Assembly (NCBI GenBank): GCA_947374125.1
Contig: CANCAR010000073.1
Coordinates: 1 to 11,963 of the forward strand
Reading direction: 5' to 3'
DNA length: 11,963 nt
Source: Hyphomicrobiales bacterium
Lineage (GTDB): Bacteria; Pseudomonadota; Alphaproteobacteria; Rhizobiales; Beijerinckiaceae
This document shows, one piece after another, positions 1 through 6,458 of this stretch. The translations under genes and the position numbers were made by a program. Numbering within the stretch: position 1 is the first letter of the stretch; each line of letters begins with the position of its first letter. The notes under the pieces were generated by a model. The model was not told where the DNA came from and did not search any database. It saw nothing but the letters and a program-made list of their open reading frames with translations.

Positions 1-1
1 G

Positions 2-247
2 GAAAAGGTGAAGAATTCAGAATGCATCATCTTTGACGGTGGCCATTTCCCGACGTCGGAAGATCCCGCCAAGTTCAAGCAGGTCATTACACCGGTTCTG
101 AAGAAGATCTTGGCGCTCGATCATCCCGATCGACGTTCAAGCTCTTCCATGTCGGTCTCGAATAGCAATCGTCCGCAGACGCAAATGGGTTCACATGGCA
201 GCTCGCGGAACGTGCCGACGAGCGGTCGCCGCGTGATTGATCTGTGA
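2..247 (+). CDS. alpha/beta hydrolase, C-terminal fragment (5' end outside window)
   Basis: The reading frame is open from the left edge, so this is the end of a longer gene; the GTG at position 8 is probably an internal Val codon. The first residues read like the last strand and helix of an alpha/beta hydrolase: a hydrophobic strand (CIIFD), then GGHFP, where the His would be the catalytic-triad His, then SEDPAKFKQ and a final amphipathic helix ending near KKIL. This is the standard C-terminal layout of the fold. After the helix the frame continues for about 39 residues rich in Ser, Arg, Asn and Gln, ending RRVIDL. Such a tail is unusual and may be disordered, or may be read-through past a lost stop. 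Another alpha/beta hydrolase begins at 11589, so the two bracket the cluster. Substrate is unknown; the family assignment rests on the short C-terminus only. Confidence 0.72.
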   Translation, partial: EKVKNSECIIFDGGHFPTSEDPAKFKQVITPVLKKILALDHPDRRSSSSMSVSNSNRPQTQMGSHGSSRNVPTSGRRVIDL

Positions 248-279
248 GAAACATGAACTCATCCCCCGCCATCAAGTTA

Positions 280-305
280 GTCGTCCCCGCGAAAGCGGGA
301 ATGAC
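280..305. repeat. 26-nt imperfect palindrome with GAAA loop (REP-like or hairpin)
   Basis: Two 11-nt arms surround a GAAA tetraloop: GTCGTCCCCGC and GCGGGAATGAC. The inner five pairs are perfect G/C pairs. The outer arm has one G-T wobble and one C-A mismatch and is otherwise paired. Palindromes of the form ATTCCCGC-GAAA-GCGGGAAT are, to my knowledge, common dispersed intergenic elements in proteobacterial genomes. It lies between the hydrolase stop (247) and the permease start (335). It has no following T-run, so it does not look like a strong intrinsic terminator. It could attenuate transcription or protect mRNA ends. The rest of 248-334 shows no convincing promoter boxes. Confidence 0.7.
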
Positions 306-321
306 TCTTGGTGGGGCGCTC

Positions 322-327
322 AAAAGG
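322..327 (+). promoter_or_regulatory. ribosome binding site for first ABC permease
   Basis: AAAAGG lies 7 nt before the ATG at 335. It favours that ATG over the upstream in-frame GTG at 308, which falls next to the palindrome, has no comparable purine run before it, and would add nine polar residues (MVGRSKGCA) not expected before the first membrane helix. Confidence 0.6.
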
Positions 328-334
328 CTGCGCC

Positions 335-1657
335 ATGTCTGAAACCCGCAGCCCGCAGAGCACCTATCTCCTCATTCCCATTCTTCTAATGAGCATTCTG
401 CTTGGCATCGGGGTCATTCGCGGGCCTGCGATTGTTACGCTTGAAGGATTGGGCAGCGCCATAACTGTGGCCGCACCTTTGTGCCTTGCGACTTATGCAC
501 TGATGTCGGTTGCCATTGCTGGCCGCGGCACGGTTGATCTCGCTGTCGGTCCGCTTCTCGCCTTCATCAATGTTGTCATCGTTTCGCTGAACGAACTTGA
601 TCTTGTGACGTCGCCTCTGGGCGTGTTTGTTCTCGCTTTAGCCATTGGCATTACCTATCAAGTTCTTTTCGCTCTCGTCATCATCATTGTCCGGGTGCAG
701 CCGATCATTGTGGCGCTCTCGGGGTTCCTCGCGCTCTCGGGCATCAACCGCGTGATCATGCAGCGCCCTGGCGGCACCGCGCCGGAATGGATGAACTCCT
801 GGGGCTTAGGCGATACGATTTTCTCGCCCATCTTGCTTCTACTTGTTCTCGCCACGGGTGGCTGGCTGTTGTTCACGCTATCGTCCTTCTACAAGCACCT
901 CAGAATGATGGGCTATGATGAGCGCGCGGCGTTCACTTCTGGCGTGCGTGGCAATCTGGTACGGGTTGGCGCACACATCATCTCCGGCATCTTCGTGGCA
1001 CTTGCAGCCATCTGTTATACCGCACTCATTGCCTCAGGCGATCCGACGCAAGGCACAACAATGTCGCTTACTGCCGTCACAGCTGTTGTGCTAGGCGGCA
1101 TTTCGCTCGCCGGCGGACGCGGCAATGTGCTTGGCGCATTGCTTGGTGCCATTAACCTCTTCCTGATCGGTTATGTGCTCGCCACATTCAACTTTGGCTC
1201 GGTGCAGGCCTTTGTCACGCAGATGTGCTACGGCTTGATCCTCATTGCTTCACTGTTGCTCACGCTGCTTGTCCCGCTCGTCGGCCGGCACATTAGTTTT
1301 ATCACACCTTTCTCTGCCCTCATGATTCTGGGTGCGGTGGTTGTTGCCATCATGCTGACTGTCGGCATCTCCATGCCTGAAGGCGCTCTGCCCGTCGCAA
1401 CAACTGGCTATGATCTGCTGCCCGCCACGGGGACATCTGATGTCGTGGCCTTCGTACTCACGCCGATCCAGAAAGTGATTTTGGTGGCGCTTGCAGTCTT
1501 CACTTTGGGCACAATCATGATGCGCATCGTCGTTGTTGAAGCCTCCGCGCGCCGCTTCGGCGTATTCGGCCATGCGATGGTTGCCGGCATGCTGGTCTTG
1601 GGCCTAGCGGTCGTCGCACTTTATAGCCTGCCAAGCAGCGGGGGCTTACTCAAATGA
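335..1657 (+). CDS. ABC transporter permease, RbsC/BPD_transp_2 family, with C-terminal membrane extension
   Basis: This 440-residue inner-membrane permease belongs to the ribose/autoinducer-type (BPD_transp_2) importer family. Hydrophobic segments run almost throughout. Family signatures are a VDLAVG segment near residues 67-72, a cytoplasmic loop RMMGYDERAAFTSGV near 190-204 that would contact the ATPase, and VVLGGISLAGGRG at 251-263. The usual core is complete by about residue 318. A further 120 residues follow with three more predicted helices (about 325-345, 370-398 and 412-431), which is longer than typical RbsC (about 320 residues). The start at 335 is set by the AAAAGG 7 nt upstream. 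The stop overlaps the next permease (ATGA at 1654-1657), implying coupled translation and a heterodimeric pore. No ATP-binding or periplasmic binding protein is in the window; they may lie upstream. Substrate is unknown; sugar-like is the default for the family. Confidence 0.88.
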   Translation: MSETRSPQSTYLLIPILLMSILLGIGVIRGPAIVTLEGLGSAITVAAPLCLATYALMSVAIAGRGTVDLAVGPLLAFINVVIVSLNELDLVTSPLGVFVLALAIGITYQVLFALVIIIVRVQPIIVALSGFLALSGINRVIMQRPGGTAPEWMNSWGLGDTIFSPILLLLVLATGGWLLFTLSSFYKHLRMMGYDERAAFTSGVRGNLVRVGAHIISGIFVALAAICYTALIASGDPTQGTTMSLTAVTAVVLGGISLAGGRGNVLGALLGAINLFLIGYVLATFNFGSVQAFVTQMCYGLILIASLLLTLLVPLVGRHISFITPFSALMILGAVVVAIMLTVGISMPEGALPVATTGYDLLPATGTSDVVAFVLTPIQKVILVALAVFTLGTIMMRIVVVEASARRFGVFGHAMVAGMLVLGLAVVALYSLPSSGGLLK

Positions 1658-3018
1658 ACTTCGTGCCACGCTCAACGGCCTTGGTTACCCTCAACCTCGT
1701 CATTACCTTTGTGGTAGCGGCGATCGGTTTCGGCGTGGGCTTTGGCCAAGGCATGGGTGCGCAAGAGGTGATCCTCTACACGATCATCTCCGCAGCAGTC
1801 CTGTTCTGGATTTTGAACTATATCGCTGCAATCTTTGAAAGTCGCTTGCAGCCAGATAAGCCTACGGAAAGTGCGGTCGGGGTTGGTTCGGTTTGGCGGA
1901 ACAATCGCGTGTTGATCATTGCGATGGCTTTGCTTCTCATCGTCTACCTGATCGTCACAGGTGCCTATCCGCCGTTCCGTACGATTTACAATCTGATCGG
2001 CGTTCTGGTCCTCGAAATCATTCTCGTCTTTGCTTTCAAGGTTTCGAATGTTTTTGTCCATGGGCGCAGCGCCTTCATTGGTCTGATCGTATTGCTGGCG
2101 TTGATTGTGATCAGTGCCTTCACGATCAATGGCTTCCTGTCGCCCGCTAATATTCGTGCGGTTCTGCTCTTTGCCGCCTTTCTGGGGATCGCCTGTATCG
2201 GCCAGACCATGGTGGCTTTGATGGGCGGTCTCGATCTTTCGATCCCGTTTTTGATTGGTGCGGCCAACATCCTCCTTCTCTATCTCATCGGTCTCGGCGT
2301 TCCGCCTTGGTTTGCCTTTGTTGCCGTTATTGCACTGGGTTGCGGCATTGGCTTCCTCAATGGCATCATGAGTTACAAACTGCAGGGCCAGGCGCTGATC
2401 ATCACGTTGGGCACAGGGTTCACCATTACGGGCTTGGTGCAGATCATCACGTCTATTGGTTCGGCATTCGCTGGCAACGTCTTTGGCAAGGTGCCGGATT
2501 GGCTCGCCAATCTCGCGGCGATGAATGGCAAGTTCTTCGGCCTAGCTGTGCCGCCTACAATTCTGCTGTGGATCGCTCTCTCGATCATTGTCGTCATCGC
2601 ACTTCGCTATTCCGCCTATGGGCGCTATGTTTATGCTCTGGGCGGCAATAGGCGCTCGGCCAAGCTGGTTGGCGTGTCCGAACTCAAATATTGGCTCTTG
2701 GCCTATATCATCAGCGGCGGGTGTGCTGCGCTGACCGGTGCTTTACTCCTTGGCTGGAGCGGCGGCGGTTTCATTGGCGTTGGTGATCCCTATCTTTTCA
2801 CCACGCTCGCAGCTGTCGTCATCGGCGGTACATCGCTTGCCGGCGGCTATGGCGGGTATGGATTCACCGTCATTGGTGTTCTCGTGCTGCAAGTCCTCAG
2901 CTCATTCTTGATCGGCATCGGCCTCAAATATGAGTGGCAACAATTCATTTTCGGAATTCTCATTTTGCCGATGGTGGCGCTTTACAGCCGTCAGCCATCG
3001 ATCCGCGCACAGGTCTAG
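1654..3018 (+). CDS. ABC transporter permease, RbsC/BPD_transp_2 family, with N-terminal membrane extension
   Basis: This 454-residue permease is the second pore subunit. The RbsC-like core occupies roughly residues 140-450. It carries MGGLDLSIP (190-198), the cytoplasmic coupling loop YGRYVYALGGNRRSAKLVGV (322-341), VVIGGTSLAGGYG (388-400) and the closing VLQVLSSFLIGIGL helix (411-424). Before the core there are about 140 extra residues with some four hydrophobic segments (about 10-30, 37-60, 86-104 and 112-134), so it is longer than usual family members. It is the better match of the two to canonical sugar permeases. The start overlaps the previous stop by 4 nt, with a G-run at 1640-1644 as a plausible ribosome site. 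The opsin-like gene begins 9 nt after the stop. The specific substrate cannot be inferred. Confidence 0.9.
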   Translation: MNFVPRSTALVTLNLVITFVVAAIGFGVGFGQGMGAQEVILYTIISAAVLFWILNYIAAIFESRLQPDKPTESAVGVGSVWRNNRVLIIAMALLLIVYLIVTGAYPPFRTIYNLIGVLVLEIILVFAFKVSNVFVHGRSAFIGLIVLLALIVISAFTINGFLSPANIRAVLLFAAFLGIACIGQTMVALMGGLDLSIPFLIGAANILLLYLIGLGVPPWFAFVAVIALGCGIGFLNGIMSYKLQGQALIITLGTGFTITGLVQIITSIGSAFAGNVFGKVPDWLANLAAMNGKFFGLAVPPTILLWIALSIIVVIALRYSAYGRYVYALGGNRRSAKLVGVSELKYWLLAYIISGGCAALTGALLLGWSGGGFIGVGDPYLFTTLAAVVIGGTSLAGGYGGYGFTVIGVLVLQVLSSFLIGIGLKYEWQQFIFGILILPMVALYSRQPSIRAQV

Positions 3019-3027
3019 GAAACTGAC

Positions 3028-3717
3028 ATGTTTACAACGCTCTTCAACACCAGCGACATCACATCAAGCGCACTCGCTAGCGCAACCATGGGCTGCTTTG
3101 CAGCGGCTGGCTTGCTGGCTCTCGGCCTCACATGGGCAGCTGAACGCTGGCGCATCTCAATCGCCTTGTGCGCCGTGGCCATGGCGCTTTCCGGTCTCTA
3201 TTATTTGGGCGCAACCGAGGTATGGATCGCCACTGGCAAGGCCTCGGCCGGTCCGCGCTTTGCAACGTGGGCCACCGTTCATCCCTTGCTCGTTGCGGCA
3301 GCTTACTACTACGCCAATGTGACAGAACGCGTGCCGGCCGGCGTCTTTTGGCGGGCGACGGTTGCAGCTTTCCTGATGACGCTCTCTCGCTATCTGGGTG
3401 ATGCGCAGATCTTCAATCCAACGTTGGGCGTTCTGCTCTCCATCGCCTTCTGGCTCTATATTCTGGGTGAGATGTATTTCGGCAAGATGAGCGAAACCGT
3501 GCGCAAGGCCACGCGGCCCATTCAGCTTGGCTATTTCTGGATCAGACTGATCATGACGATCGGTTGGGCTATCATTCCAATTCTGCACTTCGTCGATGTC
3601 GTCATTGGCACAGGTCATGTTGCGCCCATCGTTATTCTTTATACGGCAACAGATGCCGTCAACCTCATTACCTTGTCGCTGATCTATATCGCGGTCGCCG
3701 GCAAGGAACGTTACTAA
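3028..3717 (+). CDS. Microbial rhodopsin-like seven-helix protein lacking the retinal-binding lysine
   Basis: This 229-residue protein has seven hydrophobic segments (about 14-38, 43-63, 77-97, 104-124, 131-153, 167-190 and 198-224). Against proteorhodopsin recalled from memory, helix 3 RFATWATVHPLL (77-88) matches RYxDWxxTxPLL. RYLGDAQ (121-127) matches GYMGEAG, GWAIIP (179-184) matches GWAIYP, and the last helix TDAVNLITLSLIYIAVAGKE matches ADFVNKILFGLIIWNVAVKE. Arg77, Trp81, Pro86, Trp180, Pro184 and Asp209 are kept. The Schiff-base Lys position, four residues after Asp209, is Leu213 (CTC at 3664-3666). The helix 3 counterion is Thr80 and the proton-donor position is Ala91. Covalent retinal binding and classical proton pumping are therefore not expected. 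Type 1 opsin homologues without the Lys are a known class of unknown function. AGGA at 3017-3020 supports the start. Its place between ABC permeases and a flotillin suggests a membrane sensory, accessory or scaffold role, which is inference. Confidence 0.85.
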   Translation: MFTTLFNTSDITSSALASATMGCFAAAGLLALGLTWAAERWRISIALCAVAMALSGLYYLGATEVWIATGKASAGPRFATWATVHPLLVAAAYYYANVTERVPAGVFWRATVAAFLMTLSRYLGDAQIFNPTLGVLLSIAFWLYILGEMYFGKMSETVRKATRPIQLGYFWIRLIMTIGWAIIPILHFVDVVIGTGHVAPIVILYTATDAVNLITLSLIYIAVAGKERY

Positions 3718-3736
3718 TTCGGGAAGGAACAGGCTC

Positions 3737-5983
3737 ATGAACGTTACCGCAGCAGACGCTATTGCCATTATCATTCTGCTAACGATCCTGATCGCAGTCG
3801 GTGTCTACCTACTGCACTGGCTCTATCGCCATTCATCGAAGGATCAGGCCTTTGTTCGTACCGGCTCGGGCGGCGAAAAAGTGGTGATGGGCGGCGGTGC
3901 CCTCGTCATTCCGATCATTCATGATATTACCTTGGTAAACATGAATGCCATACCGATTCAAATAAAGCGGGCCGGAGAAACATCGCTCATTACCAAGAAC
4001 AAAATGCGCATTGATGCCTTGGCAGAATTCTCGGTGCGCGTGATTCCGACTGAAGAAAATGTTTCTCTTGCAGCCCGGACCTTTGGTGGCCAGACCGGAT
4101 CGCCTGAGCGCGTGAAAGAGGTGGTGCAGAGCCGCTTTGTTGATGCCATGGCCGCGACTGCCGCAAGGATGACGATGGATGAAATCCATCAGGACCGCAA
4201 AGGCTATATCCAAAGCGTTGCCGAACAAGTTACCGCCTCTCTTGCTTCAAACGGACTCGAGCTTGAGAACGCCTCGTTGGTCAGTCTCAATCAATCCGAC
4301 ATTTCTGTGTTCAATCCAGCGAATGCTTTCGACGCTGAAGGTCTCACTCAGCTCACGCAGGAAATTGAGGAGCGCCGTAAGTTGCGCAACCGCATCGAAA
4401 ATGAATCGCGGATTGACATCAAACTGAAAGATTATGAAACGGAACAACGCGCGATCGAAATCGATCGTGATCTCGAATTTGCGCGCATTGATCAGCAACG
4501 CGACATTGAATCACGTCGTGCGGCACAATTAGCATCAATCGAAGAGGAGAAGTCCTCGTCAGCTATTTCCATTAGCCAGTCCAAGATCAAAGCCGAGCAG
4601 GAGGCTGAACGCATCCGCATTGCCAAAGAAAAACTGGTGAGCACCGAGCGCATCAATAGCGAAACGGAAATCCGCCTTCTTTCCATTGATCGCAACAAAG
4701 ACAATGAGGAACGCTCAATCACCGCGTCCAAGCTTATTGAGACCTCGCGCATCAACTCGAAGCGCGACATCGATGCAGAACGCATTGAGAAGGAACGCGA
4801 AATCAGAGAATTCGAGATTAAGTCACGTGAGGCGATATCGATTTCCGAAGCCAACGCCATGGCCAAGGTCGACAAGAGCAAGCTTGAAAGCGAGCAGATC
4901 GTTGAATCAAGCCGCATTGAAGTTGAAAAGACGATTGAAACCCTCGCGGTAGAAAAGGACAGGCATGTCCGTGTGATGACCGAAAAGGCCGATGCCGAGA
5001 AGGAGAGGGCCGCTATCGTCAAGCGCTATGACGTGGATATCGAGCGCCTGAAGAAGGACGAGGAAATCGTTCACTACGAAATCACCAAGAACCAAAACAT
5101 CAAACTTGCTGAGACGACAGCGTTCCGCAAGGTCGAGGATGCGAATATCGCGACCCATCGCGAAGTGGACGAGCTTCGCATTGCCGCGCGCAAGTTTGTC
5201 GAGAAATTCGAGATTGAGCGCAATAAAGAAGTCGAGATCATCGATAAGGAGCGCTTGATTGCGGTGATCAATAAGTCAATCGAAGAGGCTTATGCGAAGA
5301 CCGAAGCCGCAGAAGCCCAAAGGAAGCTGGCATCAGTCGAAGAGCAGGTTAACACCGCGCGCGAAGTCGAAGTTGCCACCCGCGCGAAGAGCGTCGAGAA
5401 GCTTGACGCAGAGTCCAAGGCTGAGCGTGAGCGCATCCGTGTCACAATAGCTGCGTCTGCGGCCAAGGATGCTGCTGAGCAGCGTGCGCTTGCCGAGATT
5501 GCGGAAGCTAATGCCGCAGCGGTGCGTTACGAGAAGGAAGCTGAGGGCGCCATGGCGATCAATGCCGCTGAGAACACGCGTAATGATGCCTCGCGGCGCA
5601 GCGCCATTTACGAAAATCTCGTCAAGAATCTGCCGGAGATTATCCGTGAAACGGTCAAGCCGATGGAAAACATCGAGTCGATCAAGATTCTGCAAGTTGA
5701 CGGCGTGCCCGGCATTAACAGCCCGTCAGAGCGCTCTGGCGGTGCGGGCGGCGTCATTGAAGGCGGTGGTAACGATGGCAATATGACGGATCGTGTCGTC
5801 AATTCGGCCATGAAATATCGCACACAAGTGGCGTTCGTTGACGGGCTGATGAAGGATCTCGGCCTGCCTATCAATCAACTTGGCTCCGCGGGCGGTATGT
5901 CGTTCCGCAACTTTGCGGAACCCGAAAAGCCCGTCGATGGCGCCCCGCCTGCGCCGCGCAAGAAATCGAAGGACGATGACTGA
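3737..5983 (+). CDS. Flotillin-like SPFH/band 7 protein with very long coiled coil
   Basis: This 748-residue protein has flotillin architecture. It has one N-terminal membrane helix (about 8-29), then an SPFH/band 7 domain (about 36-205) with FVRTGSGGEKVVMGGGALVIP at its start and the conserved SPERVKEVVQSRF segment (122-134). A long charged helical region follows (about 205-625), with a C-terminal flotillin-type segment NLPEIIRETVKPMENIESIKIL (631-652). A Gly-rich linker and a basic-acidic tail end the protein. Flotillins usually have about 500-550 residues; the excess here is mostly coiled coil. Flotillins oligomerise on the inner membrane and organise membrane-protein microdomains. GGAAGGA at 3722-3728 lies 8 nt before the ATG. 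It sits directly after the opsin-like gene and before a small membrane protein plus symporter-like permease, which are plausible clients. Many bacterial flotillins pair with an NfeD-type protein; none is recognisable here. Confidence 0.9.
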   Translation: MNVTAADAIAIIILLTILIAVGVYLLHWLYRHSSKDQAFVRTGSGGEKVVMGGGALVIPIIHDITLVNMNAIPIQIKRAGETSLITKNKMRIDALAEFSVRVIPTEENVSLAARTFGGQTGSPERVKEVVQSRFVDAMAATAARMTMDEIHQDRKGYIQSVAEQVTASLASNGLELENASLVSLNQSDISVFNPANAFDAEGLTQLTQEIEERRKLRNRIENESRIDIKLKDYETEQRAIEIDRDLEFARIDQQRDIESRRAAQLASIEEEKSSSAISISQSKIKAEQEAERIRIAKEKLVSTERINSETEIRLLSIDRNKDNEERSITASKLIETSRINSKRDIDAERIEKEREIREFEIKSREAISISEANAMAKVDKSKLESEQIVESSRIEVEKTIETLAVEKDRHVRVMTEKADAEKERAAIVKRYDVDIERLKKDEEIVHYEITKNQNIKLAETTAFRKVEDANIATHREVDELRIAARKFVEKFEIERNKEVEIIDKERLIAVINKSIEEAYAKTEAAEAQRKLASVEEQVNTAREVEVATRAKSVEKLDAESKAERERIRVTIAASAAKDAAEQRALAEIAEANAAAVRYEKEAEGAMAINAAENTRNDASRRSAIYENLVKNLPEIIRETVKPMENIESIKILQVDGVPGINSPSERSGGAGGVIEGGGNDGNMTDRVVNSAMKYRTQVAFVDGLMKDLGLPINQLGSAGGMSFRNFAEPEKPVDGAPPAPRKKSKDDD
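4556..4852 (+). repeat. Hendecad (11-residue) repeat region inside the flotillin coiled coil
   Basis: Residues 274-372 of the flotillin divide into nine consecutive 11-residue units. Isoleucine closes the first eight at exact spacing: I284, I295, I306, I317, I328, I339, I350 and I361. A second hydrophobic position (Ile or Val) recurs five residues before it in most units, for example I279, V301, I312, I334, I345, I356 and I367. Examples of units are NSKRDIDAERI and EKEREIREFEI. The register is echoed by I240 and I251 upstream and L383, I394 and V405 downstream. An 11-residue period is the signature of slightly right-handed or straight coiled coils rather than ordinary heptads. The repeat is at protein level; the DNA copies have diverged. 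Confidence 0.8.
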
Positions 5984-6005
5984 GCGCTCTAGAAGCTGAG
6001 GCTAG

Positions 6006-6458
6006 ATGATGACGGGCCACGAAATGACCGACCGCGAACTTAAATCCCTCGACCGGCACGCCCTCGTGATGGCGTTGTGGCTTGGCTTTGCTTTCGTGGC
6101 GGTCATTTTGCTGAAGCTTGGAATAGATCAGACGAATTGGTGGGCTTTGAGCTTGGGCTTTGCTTCAGTATTGGCTGGCTTCATTGCGCATGTTCTGGTC
6201 AATATCGTTTTCAGAACTCTCTTCACACCGAGAGAGGTGGCCTTGGGTCTCTTTGTCTTCGCCATATGCCTCTTGTGGTTTGGACTGGCCGTCATCTTTT
6301 ATCCGCAACATCGCCTCAGCCTTTTCTTGCCCATCGCATTGGGCTTTGTGGCCCTGACGACCGCAGTCATCTTCACCATGATTACATGGCTCGGCGTTCG
6401 CGGCGCGTTTGAAAGCTTTGACATTATCCGTCGCTTTGGCCCGGAGAAGAAGCACTGA
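6006..6458 (+). CDS. Small four-helix membrane protein of unknown family
   Basis: This protein of 150 residues has a short polar N-terminus and four hydrophobic segments (about 19-39, 45-69, 78-98 and 103-128), ending in a charged cytoplasmic-looking tail (RRFGPEKKH). I do not recognise the family. Its stop overlaps the start of the symporter-like gene by 1 nt (TGATG at 6456-6460). That layout resembles two-gene arrangements in which a small membrane protein precedes a sodium:solute symporter, such as yjcH-actP and yhdT-panF. An accessory-subunit role is a reasonable inference, not shown by sequence. The start is uncertain: ATG occurs at 6006 and 6009, and GAGG at 5998-6001 is better spaced for 6009; an ATG at 6024 is also possible. 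Confidence 0.75.
   Translation: MMTGHEMTDRELKSLDRHALVMALWLGFAFVAVILLKLGIDQTNWWALSLGFASVLAGFIAHVLVNIVFRTLFTPREVALGLFVFAICLLWFGLAVIFYPQHRLSLFLPIALGFVALTTAVIFTMITWLGVRGAFESFDIIRRFGPEKKH

Noticed and set aside
280..305. Palindrome as an intrinsic terminator of the first hydrolase
   Set aside because: There is no T-run after the stem, and the outer arm has a mismatch and a wobble.
253..342. Possible 29-codon small ORF crossing the palindrome
   Set aside because: It consists largely of the palindrome and the permease leader region, has only a weak purine run before it, and overlaps the permease start in another frame; no support as a gene.
3664..3666. Missing opsin Lys as a sequencing error or frameshift
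   Set aside because: CTC differs from AAA or AAG at more than one position, the frame is intact on both sides, and helix 3 has matching losses.
3157..3774. 205-codon open frame on the minus strand across the opsin-like gene
   Set aside because: It is antisense to a gene with strong family alignment, with His/Arg/Asp-rich shadow composition and no recognisable domain.
4492..5022. 176-codon serine-rich open frame on the minus strand inside the flotillin gene
   Set aside because: It is the antisense image of the Glu/Ile/Arg-rich coiled coil; its composition is explained by the forward codons and it shows no family motif.
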